NCBI GenBank assembly: GCA_027489965.1
Contig: JAIXZA010000059.1
Coordinates: 1-64,000 of the forward strand
Direction of reading: 5' to 3'
Source: Verrucomicrobiaceae bacterium
GTDB lineage: Bacteria > Verrucomicrobiota > Verrucomicrobiia > Verrucomicrobiales > Verrucomicrobiaceae
DNA: 64,000 nt
This document shows, piece after piece, positions 56,026-63,369 of the stretch. The position numbers were made by a program, and so were the translations under genes. Below the pieces are notes generated by a model. The model worked only from the letters and a program-made list of their open reading frames with translations, was not told where the DNA came from and ran no database searches. Numbering within the stretch: the stretch's first letter is position 1; every line of letters begins with the position of its first letter.

Positions 56026-56072
56026 GGTGAAGGAGAGCGCTGTCGAAACAGCGCACTCCAAGACGCTTCACC
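56026..56072 (-). terminator. Extended hairpin after the MarR-linked membrane gene
   Basis: The inner stem GGAG-a-GCGCTGT / ACAGCGC-a-CTCC (56032-56059) closes on a CGAA tetraloop. Outer GGTGAAG/CTTCACC (56026-56032 with 56066-56072) lengthens it. It starts 1 bp after the stop of the gene at 56074. The lack of a T-run suggests an mRNA-stabilising or attenuating hairpin as well as a terminator. Confidence 0.6.
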
Positions 56073-56073
56073 G

Positions 56074-56466
56074 TTAGGCATTGACTCGTAGCATTGGCGG
56101 CACGGGTGGGGGCATGGTGGCTAGGTGGGCGCGTTTCCTGAGCTTGGTAAAAAGCAGCAGATTAAAGAAATGCATGCCGCCCAGCATCAGGAGAACGATA
56201 CCCATTTTACCGCTCAGCGTTTCAAAGATGCCTTGTGCACCTGTGACCGTCTCGGTCGTTTTCAGATAGAGCGAAACAAAGCCGATATTGATCAGGTAAA
56301 AGCCGACGACGAGCAGATGGTTCACGCTATCCGCTAGCTCGGCGTTACCGTGGAAGCATTCGACGAGGAAGACGCGTCCGCTTTTGTGCAGGGTCTTGGC
56401 GACCCAGATGGTCATGGCCACGGCAAGGGCCAAATAGAGTCCGTAGGTGATGACTGTTTCATTCAT
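56074..56466 (-). CDS. Three-helix membrane protein, putative target of the adjacent MarR-type regulator
   Basis: A 130-residue protein (start 56466, with an AAAGGAA ribosome-binding site 8-10 nt upstream; an ATG at 56484 is less likely). Three hydrophobic stretches are visible: VITYGLYLALAVAMTIWVAK, SVNHLLVVGFYLINIGFVSL and MGIVLLMLGGMHFFNLLLFT. No family is recognised with certainty. Its promoter region holds a perfect dyad matching the one at the regulator gene, so it is probably repressed or induced by that regulator. Confidence 0.75.
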   Translation of the reverse strand: MNETVITYGLYLALAVAMTIWVAKTLHKSGRVFLVECFHGNAELADSVNHLLVVGFYLINIGFVSLYLKTTETVTGAQGIFETLSGKMGIVLLMLGGMHFFNLLLFTKLRKRAHLATMPPPVPPMLRVNA

Positions 56467-56511
56467 AATGGGGGTTCCTTTCATTTTGGGGTTATGTGTT
56501 TTGTTTTATTG

Positions 56512-56535
56512 TAGTTTCAGATAGTTCTGAAACTA
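56512..56535. promoter_or_regulatory. Perfect operator dyad upstream of membrane protein gene
   Basis: TAGTTTCAGA-TAGT-TCTGAAACTA, a 10-bp perfect inverted repeat with a 4-bp spacer. It lies about 45-70 bp before the start codon at 56466. On the minus strand a TACAAT -10-like hexamer sits just beyond the dyad, so the dyad would occupy the promoter spacer. The half-site TTTCAGA matches the second dyad at 57081-57102. Confidence 0.7.
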
Positions 56536-56555
56536 AAGTCTAAAAAAAGGGAGCT

Positions 56556-57077
56556 CTATCCAAGCAAACGCATGGCCCATTGCAGGGCAGAGGCATGTTT
56601 CATGCTAGAAACGGTGTCTGAAACCTTCATGCCAAACTCGACAAACTCCTGGAGTTCCTTCATTTGGTTGTGGAAGTCGCGACCTGGACCAGCACCTTCG
56701 TTTTTGGTCTGCTCCGCACAGCCTTTCAGGACACCAAGCGCAGGATCAAGCTCCCGACGTTTGCGCTCTTTAGCGATGGTTAAGAACATCTTCCAGACAT
56801 CTTTTTCAGCTTCGAAATACTCACGACGCTCGCCCTTTTTAACGACAAGGCGAATGAGTCCCCAACCGACCAGTTCTCTGAGATTGGTATTGGCATTGCC
56901 ACGGCTAATGTGAAGGCGCTGCATGATCTCGTCCGTGTACATCGACTCGGGAGCCGTCATAAGCAACGCGTGAATTTGCGCCATGGTCCGATTAATGCCC
57001 CAATTACTGCCGAGGGCTCCCCACTGCGCGATAAATTCTTCGCGGGCGGCTTCCCAATTGGCAGTCTCATGTTGCAT
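56556..57077 (-). CDS. GbsR/MarR-type transcriptional regulator
   Basis: A 173-residue winged-helix regulator of the GbsR/MarR type. The DNA-binding core is WGINRTMAQIHALLMTAPES, MYTDEIMQRLHISRGNANTN and LRELVGWGLIRLVVKKGERR. A C-terminal helical part follows (FVEFGMKVSDTVSSMKHASA). GbsR-group proteins sense osmoprotectants such as choline in Bacillus; the ligand here is unknown. A perfect dyad lies 4 bp before its start, so it is probably autoregulated. The same dyad sits before the neighbouring membrane protein gene. Confidence 0.88.
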   Translation of the reverse strand: MQHETANWEAAREEFIAQWGALGSNWGINRTMAQIHALLMTAPESMYTDEIMQRLHISRGNANTNLRELVGWGLIRLVVKKGERREYFEAEKDVWKMFLTIAKERKRRELDPALGVLKGCAEQTKNEGAGPGRDFHNQMKELQEFVEFGMKVSDTVSSMKHASALQWAMRLLG

Positions 57078-57080
57078 CTT

Positions 57081-57102
57081 ACTTTCAGATACTTCTGAAA
57101 GT
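57081..57102. promoter_or_regulatory. Perfect operator dyad at the GbsR/MarR-type gene
   Basis: ACTTTCAGA-TACT-TCTGAAAGT, 9-bp perfect arms with a 4-bp spacer, immediately upstream of the start at 57077. The minus strand has TTGCAT, 17 bp, TATCTG as a possible -35/-10 pair, with the -10 inside the dyad. It shares the TTTCAGA-TANT-TCTGAAA consensus with 56512-56535. Confidence 0.7.
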
Positions 57103-57143
57103 TCGTTTATGCAAGAAGCGATTTTAAATTTCTATTTCTCCGC

Positions 57144-57764
57144 TCACCAGCCGCGAAGTTGGACATGAACCTGAGCGCATTTGCCCATGTAATGATCCAT
57201 TTTGAAATCCTTGGCGGATTTAAGCATGTGTTCTTTGGCTTTAGCCACATCACCCAAAGCTTCAAAGTAGAGTCCGAGATACAAGTGGGCGTAGCAACGA
57301 TGGTTCTTTAAAGCTTCCCCTTCCCCTGATTCAGCTGCCTTTAGAACGTCCTCAACTGTGGCTTTGCCAGCAAAAAGTTCATGAACCTGTTTCATCGGCA
57401 CACGGGTGTCCCCCTCAATAGGAATCAGCGCCTTCCGCGCCGCCTCAACGTTCTCAGCCCTGGCCACGCAGATGAAGTGCCAGGCAGCATTTTCCACATC
57501 AGCTGTGTTCACCGTCTGGTGAGTCTCAAATTGCTCACGCCCAGCTTTGAAATCGCCCGTGTAGTAGAGCGATAAACCACGCTGCCAGAGCTGCGGTTTA
57601 GAATCAGGAACCATGGCGATCAGCTTATCAAAGGCTGCTACTGACTCTTTTGGCTTAGCCTCGTAAAAGGCATCAACGCCCTCACGAAAGAGCTCGTTAG
57701 GGCTAGCCGTCTCCTGCGCGTGGAGACTGAAACTAAGGAGGACAAAGAGGTATAGAGAATTCAT
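57144..57764 (-). CDS. Secreted TPR-like protein
   Basis: A 206-residue exported protein with signal peptide MNSLYLFVLLSFSLHA. Helical TPR-like repeats follow (ELFREGVDAFYEAKPKESVA; WQRGLSLYYTGDFKAGREQF; AHLYLGLYFEALGDVAKAKE), the last repeating at the C-terminus with HYMGKCAQVHVQ. TPR proteins act as protein-binding scaffolds. It overlaps the redoxin gene upstream by 4 bp, so the two form an operon and probably work in the same compartment. Confidence 0.85.
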   Translation of the reverse strand: MNSLYLFVLLSFSLHAQETASPNELFREGVDAFYEAKPKESVAAFDKLIAMVPDSKPQLWQRGLSLYYTGDFKAGREQFETHQTVNTADVENAAWHFICVARAENVEAARKALIPIEGDTRVPMKQVHELFAGKATVEDVLKAAESGEGEALKNHRCYAHLYLGLYFEALGDVAKAKEHMLKSAKDFKMDHYMGKCAQVHVQLRGW

Positions 57765-58969
57765 GGAGTGCGGGTATCTGGAACGAAAAAGCGTCCCATG
57801 CTTTCCAAAATTTTGGCACGTAGTTCATCACCATCGACGATGCCGTTATGGCGATAGATAACCTCGCCACCAGGCGCGACTACAATGGTGTGCGGGATAG
57901 GTCCTGGCCATTCGGGATCGAGCACCTGAATGAGCCCGTCGGTGTTCGACTCATTGAAGACATAGGCATTGCCTTTACGGCCCTCGGCTTTAAGCGATGG
58001 CTTGATCTTGTCTGGCACGACAGCGTTGTATTTTTCCAAGAAAGCTTTCACGTCAGACATCGTCTTCGGGTCGTCTAGGCTAATATTGATGAACTCAAAC
58101 TCGCGTAGGCCGAACTTCCGTGAAGTGGCCACGAGTTCAGGAAACTCCTTCACGCATGGGCCGCACCACGTAGCCCAGATGTTAAACATGCGGACCTTCT
58201 TTGTATCGTTCTTGCGGAGTGCTGCCACACCTTTCGCGTCGATCAATTCCACCTCGACTTCACTCTTTTCCCACTTTTCGTTGTCTGCCGTCACTTGGGC
58301 ACGTTTTTCAATCCACTTCGTCGAGCAACCATGCGGTTTCGTGACTTCGATGGGCACTGGCTTCCCTGCTAGCAGCGCGTCGATGGCATTCCGTGCATCG
58401 TTTGAGGTCACGGTACTTTCATCCGCGTAGCGCGAATCGTCTAGACGGCCCTGGTAGCGAAGCTTGCGCTCTTTATCAAAGAGTAGAACGTGCGGTGTCG
58501 CCAGGCCACCATAGGCTAAAGTGGTCTTCTGTGTTTCACCATCGTAAAGATAAGGGAAAGTAAAGTCTTGCTCCTTGGCGTGGCGTTTCATCTCAGGGAA
58601 ACTATCATTGTAAACAGAGTAACCCAACTCATCTGCGCGCAGGGCGGCTGGATCATTGGGATTGATTGCCACCAGCTGTAGGCCTTTGCTTTTGTAGTCT
58701 TTAACCAACTTCTTGATACGCCCTTCGACCGCTTGTGAAGTCGGGCAGTGATTGCTCAAAAAAGCGATCATGAGAAAGTCTGCTTTCGAATATTCCTTCA
58801 GAGTATGCATCTCCTCATCGACCCCAATCAACTCAAAGTCCGGTGCAGCATCGCCGATCTTCAATTCACGAAAACCTTCTGGCAGTGATGAAGCTGACTT
58901 TTTAGGCTTATCCGTCGTTTGACCGTAAGCCAGCAGCGGTAACAAGAGACAAAGAGTGAAACGTTTCAT
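57761..58969 (-). CDS. Exported double-redoxin (AhpC/TSA-like plus TlpA-like)
   Basis: A 402-residue periplasmic or lipid-facing protein with a short signal peptide (KRFTLCLLLPLLAYG). The first thioredoxin fold (about 35-215) is peroxiredoxin-like with a single Cys in LSNHCPTSQAVEGRIKKL, as in the one-Cys family of Planctomycetes. The second (about 245-395) is TlpA/ResA-like with the full CGPC active site (NIWATWCGPCVKEFPELV). The two-domain fusion could couple peroxide reduction to thiol exchange. It overlaps the TPR gene by 4 bp. Confidence 0.9.
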   Translation of the reverse strand: MKRFTLCLLLPLLAYGQTTDKPKKSASSLPEGFRELKIGDAAPDFELIGVDEEMHTLKEYSKADFLMIAFLSNHCPTSQAVEGRIKKLVKDYKSKGLQLVAINPNDPAALRADELGYSVYNDSFPEMKRHAKEQDFTFPYLYDGETQKTTLAYGGLATPHVLLFDKERKLRYQGRLDDSRYADESTVTSNDARNAIDALLAGKPVPIEVTKPHGCSTKWIEKRAQVTADNEKWEKSEVEVELIDAKGVAALRKNDTKKVRMFNIWATWCGPCVKEFPELVATSRKFGLREFEFINISLDDPKTMSDVKAFLEKYNAVVPDKIKPSLKAEGRKGNAYVFNESNTDGLIQVLDPEWPGPIPHTIVVAPGGEVIYRHNGIVDGDELRAKILESMGRFFVPDTRTP

Positions 58970-59011
58970 GACGACGAAGATTTAAAAGTATCCAAGAGAC
59001 AGAATGCCAGT

Positions 59012-61015
59012 CTATTTTTTCCACTGCCAAGCCTCATCAAAGAAATCCGCAGCAAGGATGCCGCCCGGAGCTCGCGGCGTCTTAGGCTGATTCAAATCGA
59101 TCACAGCCCAATCCGGCAGTTTGGCAATTTGGCGCGCATTGTTCAGATAGTCATATTCACGATAGGTGAAGCTGCTATTAATGACGATGTAGCGCTTTAG
59201 ATTCAGCGGATTCGGATACACCAAAATAGGCGCATGGTGAGCCGCGTCATACGTCTTGCCATTGGCCACAAGCTTTTCCTTTGTCCACTGGATCGGTAGC
59301 TTAGCGATCACTTTAGCCAGCACCGCATTACTCTGAGGATCGCCCCAAAGGATGAGATTATTGCCTGCAATGTCGGCATCGTTGATCGCGCTGTCATCCT
59401 TTGCAGGCGCATCGCCACGGAACTGCCGCCGCCACTCAAACGCGGCACGCTCCATTTCAGCCTTCGACCATTCACCGACCTTGGCATTCAGTGCTGCACC
59501 CGTCGGTTTCACAAAAAGGAAGCTATCCATGAAGGCGTCATCAATAGGACCAGAGAGCCCATGCTGTTTCACCAGCTTATCATCCTCGTGTGCTCTAAGA
59601 GATTGCTGCCACTTTCCGTCAGAACGACGTAAATGCACGAGCCATGAGCGATCTGATTTAGGCATCAGCACTTCGATCTTTGAGCCATCAATGATGACCG
59701 TGGGTTTTTCCCGAACACTCAGCGGACAGTGCCCCGGCTGCATGTTGATGGTCAGAGCCGCGGTGTTCTGAGTTTTGATCGTCACTTCTGCGTCGCCAGT
59801 AATTTTAGCATGAATGCGAGTCCGTTCCCATTGCTGCACCAGCTCATCCACCGTGATCCAGTGCATTGTATTGTAGCGCAAGAACCAAGTCGCGAAGTGA
59901 ACCTCTTTCGGCGTGCGATCCCGTCCCACAGCAGCGATAGCAGCCAGACGCTTCTCTATTTCAATGAGAGAATCAGGATGAATTTTATGAGGTGTCTGCG
60001 GACCGATGATATGCTCCAGATCGATGTTTTCCATGCGGAGATATTTCTCCATGATGTCGGCAGCCTGCTTTTGTTTATCGATCTCGCCGCTGTAGGCAAC
60101 CGTCGGCACATGAAAGAGATTCAACGCACTATCGGTCGCGTTATACCAATGCCAGAGCGTCTTTTCATAGGTTGGGATTTTGGAAACATCTTCACTTTGG
60201 AAGACATTCAGAAACTCAGGTGTCTCGGCAAAGCCCGCGCCGGGATTAGCCGCACACCATTTTTCAGAGTAATTCACTGCAAACTGCCAAGCTGCAGCTC
60301 CGCCCATGCTGAAGCCACGAATGATCGTGCGATCCTCATCAATAGCATAGAACTTCTTGGCGTGTTCCAACGCTTCGATCAGATCCACTTCACCAGCGAA
60401 CTTATTAGCGCAGCAGTAACGCCCATAAGGGTGCAGCACCAGCGTATTGGCTGGAGCCACATTGCCAACCTGCTTCCGCCGCTGATCAATGAAGGCGAGT
60501 TCACTGAGCGTTTCACCACGTCCATGACACCAAGCGTCTAAGCGCGAAGGAGCCCCCGAATAAGAGTCTGGGATAACCATGCCATAAGGCTGCACTGAAC
60601 CGTCAATTTTGGAGCGATAACCGCGCACCACTAGGCCTTTTTGCTTCGTCCAAGGAGCCTGAGCGTTTTTAAGTTGTTCTGCACGTTGCTTGCCTTCAGT
60701 CAGAGCCTCCTGCGCTAATTTGATCTCCGTTAGCTTATGGATTTCATTGTATTTGAGCGCCCAATCCACGCCTTTGTAGAAGATTTCCACATCTGGCAAC
60801 AAGTCCTGCAACTGAGGATTTTTTGCCTGCGCTTTGACCGCAGCATCAATCGCCGTGCGTAGCTCTGAGAGCCCCTGCGTCAGCACCTTCGCGTCTGCCT
60901 CTGGTACAGCGACGCCTGGGGGCGGGATAGGGCGGACATTTTCCGCAAGGTTATCTTTCGGGCCATCAGCAAGAACGACGGAGACAAAGAGGAAGGGGAG
61001 AATCTGAACTTTCAT
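59012..61015 (-). CDS. Secreted prolyl-oligopeptidase-like esterase/peptidase
   Basis: A 667-residue exported protein; the start at 61015 gives signal peptide MKVQILPFLFVSVVLA. An alpha/beta-hydrolase domain (about 165-360) has the nucleophile elbow RGFSMGGAAAWQF and a catalytic His candidate in PQTPHKIHPD. The C-terminal part (about 380-660) is a beta domain with FATWFLRYNTMHWITVDELV and VYPNPLNLKRYIVINSSFTY. The arrangement is like large Planctomycetes/Verrucomicrobia esterases. Substrates such as esterified polysaccharides are plausible but not shown. Confidence 0.85.
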   Translation of the reverse strand: MKVQILPFLFVSVVLADGPKDNLAENVRPIPPPGVAVPEADAKVLTQGLSELRTAIDAAVKAQAKNPQLQDLLPDVEIFYKGVDWALKYNEIHKLTEIKLAQEALTEGKQRAEQLKNAQAPWTKQKGLVVRGYRSKIDGSVQPYGMVIPDSYSGAPSRLDAWCHGRGETLSELAFIDQRRKQVGNVAPANTLVLHPYGRYCCANKFAGEVDLIEALEHAKKFYAIDEDRTIIRGFSMGGAAAWQFAVNYSEKWCAANPGAGFAETPEFLNVFQSEDVSKIPTYEKTLWHWYNATDSALNLFHVPTVAYSGEIDKQKQAADIMEKYLRMENIDLEHIIGPQTPHKIHPDSLIEIEKRLAAIAAVGRDRTPKEVHFATWFLRYNTMHWITVDELVQQWERTRIHAKITGDAEVTIKTQNTAALTINMQPGHCPLSVREKPTVIIDGSKIEVLMPKSDRSWLVHLRRSDGKWQQSLRAHEDDKLVKQHGLSGPIDDAFMDSFLFVKPTGAALNAKVGEWSKAEMERAAFEWRRQFRGDAPAKDDSAINDADIAGNNLILWGDPQSNAVLAKVIAKLPIQWTKEKLVANGKTYDAAHHAPILVYPNPLNLKRYIVINSSFTYREYDYLNNARQIAKLPDWAVIDLNQPKTPRAPGGILAADFFDEAWQWKK

Positions 61016-61118
61016 GAAGGATAATAAACGCGGAATGGAACGGAATCTAATGACCAACCGCAAAGAAAGTGAAAGCTTTATTGAGGGAGATATTTCAGAC
61101 AATTCTAACCGGAATTTT

Positions 61119-61215
61119 AACCGCTAATAAACGCTCATTAGCGCTAATTTCAGAACCACAGCTTAAAGCTGCTGTGTGGGTTTAAATTAGCGTCTATTAG
61201 CGCTCATTAGCGGTT
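61119..61215. repeat. Inverted 10-nt (CGCTAAT/ATTAGCG) repeats downstream of GxxExxY gene
   Basis: Left arm 61119-61150 (AACCGCTAAT then two more CGCT-type decamers) and right arm 61184-61215 (ending CATTAGCGGTT) are imperfect inverted copies, about 26 of 32 positions. Each arm is made of three 10-nt units of the form NATTAGCGNN or its complement. The centre holds CCACAGC-TTAAA-GCTG. These decamers are not found elsewhere in the window except at 61689-61708. Confidence 0.8.
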
Positions 61216-61246
61216 CAATTATCTGATTCAAAATGCACCGCGCTTA

Positions 61247-61669
61247 TCACTTTTGAATGAATTCACGAAGCACAAATCTTTTCCATTCCACTTTCCGAGT
61301 AGGGCCAAAGTTGATGAGATAGCCGACGGGCTGGCATGAGATGCGCATGTAGTTTAACAACTGAGCAATATGATCGCTGGAGATTGCAGTCACAGCCTTT
61401 ATTTCAACAATAATTCCACCGCTTACGAAGAGATCCGGGATATATCGTTTTTTGAGTTCGTTGCCTTTATAATGGAGTGAAAGTTCCTGCCTCGCAACAA
61501 AGCCTATTCCTCTTAGACCCAACTCTAGCTCCATCGCCTCCTGATAAATTTCCTCTGCTAATCCACCGCCCAATTCCCCATAAACTTCAAAGGCTGCTGC
61601 CATCAATTCATAACCTTCCCCTGCAAATGGAAAATCATCTTCAAGAGCGGGAAAATCATTGGCATTCAT
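61247..61669 (-). CDS. GxxExxY protein (PD-(D/E)XK nuclease-like)
   Basis: A 140-residue protein of the GxxExxY family. The signature is at residues 36-42 (GLAEEIY), with the following AMELELGLRGIGF. A nuclease-like core Asp79...Glu89-x-Lys91 lies in YIPDLFVSGGIIVEIKAV. The family is widespread in Verrucomicrobia and Planctomycetes in many copies, often near short ATTAGCG-type repeats, and its function is unknown. The gene is flanked here by such decamer repeats on both sides and is co-oriented with the esterase. Confidence 0.88.
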   Translation of the reverse strand: MNANDFPALEDDFPFAGEGYELMAAAFEVYGELGGGLAEEIYQEAMELELGLRGIGFVARQELSLHYKGNELKKRYIPDLFVSGGIIVEIKAVTAISSDHIAQLLNYMRISCQPVGYLINFGPTRKVEWKRFVLREFIQK

Positions 61670-61688
61670 GGTTTTAAAAATAGGCGGA

Positions 61689-61708
61689 TATTAGCGTCGA
61701 TTAGCGGT
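61689..61708. repeat. Two 10-nt ATTAGCG repeats upstream of GxxExxY gene
   Basis: TATTAGCGTC-GATTAGCGGT lies 20 bp upstream of the GxxExxY start. It is a direct copy (the second unit differs by one or two bases) of the right arm of the repeat at 61184-61215. The gene is therefore bracketed by the same decamers. Confidence 0.75.
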
Positions 61709-61722
61709 AAAAAAATCTGACG

Positions 61723-62346
61723 CTATTTCTTGCGTGCCTTTTTCGCAACTTTGAAAGCCTTCACCGGTGCCGCAGGCTGAATCAGATCACATTGATAAAT
61801 CTCGAAGGGAGATCCTGTGGCGCTATCAAACTCGGCTGAGGCGCTCAAGCCGGCTTTAACGATGTCCACCACGTCATCATACTGATCATAGACGCTTTGC
61901 ATGGCTCCAAGCGCGTAGTCGCGACCTGAGCCAGCAGCCCAGAATTTATGAAACTGCTGCGCACTGCGATACGAGTATAGAGCAAAGATGCCGTGGGGAT
62001 TGGCAACAAGTCCGTAAAACTGAGTGGTCTCGTATTCCTCATCTTTAGAGGCCATGGTGGTCATGAAGTACTCCGCCTTCATCCAATGATGCGCATGGCG
62101 AAAAGTCTCAAAAATCATGTCCGTGCTAGAGAAGTCACGAGGCCTCTCAGGATTAGAGAAGTAACTGTTCATGACCACCAAACTGGCAGAGGTGCCGGTC
62201 AGACCAATGTAGCTATCAGCGACCTTGGTGATCTTGGTTTTATTAACGATGTGATGGGCCTTTTGGCGCAGCGAGCCAAGGCAGCTCATGGTATCTGCGC
62301 CAATGCAGGCGACTCCGTTTTTCTGGGCTACGACGATGGTGGACAT
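61723..62346 (-). CDS. Proteasome beta/HslV-like Ntn hydrolase
   Basis: A 207-residue Ntn-hydrolase-fold protein resembling proteasome beta subunits and HslV. After Met removal it begins STIVVAQKNGVACIGADTMS, aligned with the TTIV start of HslV. A Ser therefore takes the place of the usual Thr nucleophile. The Asp in GADT, the Lys-rich IVNKTKITKV and YIGLTGTSAS are at family positions, and the SGRDYALGAMQS motif is in place of the usual GSGxxYAxGA. No HslU or proteasome ATPase is nearby. The C-terminus is basic (KVAKKARKK). Confidence 0.8.
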   Translation of the reverse strand: MSTIVVAQKNGVACIGADTMSCLGSLRQKAHHIVNKTKITKVADSYIGLTGTSASLVVMNSYFSNPERPRDFSSTDMIFETFRHAHHWMKAEYFMTTMASKDEEYETTQFYGLVANPHGIFALYSYRSAQQFHKFWAAGSGRDYALGAMQSVYDQYDDVVDIVKAGLSASAEFDSATGSPFEIYQCDLIQPAAPVKAFKVAKKARKK

Positions 62347-62402
62347 ATGAACCCTCAGTGTGACAGAGCCTCACTCAGGCGCAAGCTCCACACGCTGTAA
62401 CT

Positions 62403-63311
62403 TCAGTTTGCCGGCTCACCGAGATGCTTTTTGAAAAAAGCGGCTGCGATTTCCACCGTCTCGCCGCACCATGGCTCACTCATCCAGAAAGGATGGGGTG
62501 CATTTTTGAGCGTGTGCACGGAGGTTTCAATCCCCAGTGCTTTGAGCTTTTCCATCATCTCGGCACGGCCAATTTTCAGTGTGTCTTTCTCCCCTTCGAT
62601 GAAGATCGTCGGTGGCACACCCGCACGCACGTGAGTGATGGGCGAAGCTGCTTTGTAGATTTCTGGTTTATCCTGTGCATTGGCTGCAAAAAAGAGCACG
62701 GCTCCCTCATTGGTCTTCGCACTATTGGCAGCCAGCATGTCCTGAGTAGCAGCCATGACGATGCAGGCTTTCACAGTGCTGGATTGATCTTGAAACGGAC
62801 CCGCTCCTTCAAACTCAGGCAGACCCGCAGTCATTGCCGTTAAACATGACAGATGACCGCCTGCAGAACCACCCATGCAGCCGATTCGTTCAGGATCGAG
62901 CTTGAGCTCCTTAGCATGAGCCCGCAGGCAACGCAGCGCTGCTTTGCAATCATGCAGTGCCGCCGGGTATCTTGCCTCGGTGGAGAGTCGATAAGTCACT
63001 AGTGCCGTCACAAATCCACGAGCAGCAAGACGCTCCATCATCGGCTTATCAGACTCGATCTGACGGGCTTTCCAGCCGCCACCATGAATGTCCAGAATGC
63101 AGGGCCAGACACCCTCCGCATCAGGCACATAAACAAACAGTTCCACCGTATGCTCAGGATACCTGGCGACCTCTAGCGTTTTTAAAGTAAATCCCGCTGG
63201 CGTTTGCGGCAGCACCTTTTGCCACTTGGGTTTAGCAGGCGCAGTATCAGCAGCGTTGAGCGCAGAGACAAAGGCCAAAGCAGCAAGAGCAGTCGTGAAA
63301 AAATTCATCAT
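62403..63311 (-). CDS. Secreted alpha/beta hydrolase (esterase/lipase)
   Basis: A 302-residue exported hydrolase of the BD-FAE/esterase type. The start at 63311 (or 63308) leads the signal peptide NFFTTALAALAFVSALNA; an ATG at 63323 is also in frame. The oxyanion motif is ILDIHGGGWKAR, the nucleophile motif is CMGGSAGGHLS, an acidic residue lies in FIEGEKDTLKI and the His in LKNAPHPFWM. It probably deacylates polysaccharides or small esters outside the cytoplasm. Confidence 0.9.
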   Translation of the reverse strand: MMNFFTTALAALAFVSALNAADTAPAKPKWQKVLPQTPAGFTLKTLEVARYPEHTVELFVYVPDAEGVWPCILDIHGGGWKARQIESDKPMMERLAARGFVTALVTYRLSTEARYPAALHDCKAALRCLRAHAKELKLDPERIGCMGGSAGGHLSCLTAMTAGLPEFEGAGPFQDQSSTVKACIVMAATQDMLAANSAKTNEGAVLFFAANAQDKPEIYKAASPITHVRAGVPPTIFIEGEKDTLKIGRAEMMEKLKALGIETSVHTLKNAPHPFWMSEPWCGETVEIAAAFFKKHLGEPAN

Positions 63312-63369
63312 GAACGCCATCAACGCAGCACTCCGTCTATCGCTATCATATCATTTTCAGCTCAAGGTA

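Noticed and set aside
61119..61215. CRISPR-like array from the 10-nt repeats
   Set aside because: Repeats are far too short, contiguous without spacers, and inverted; no cas gene is present.
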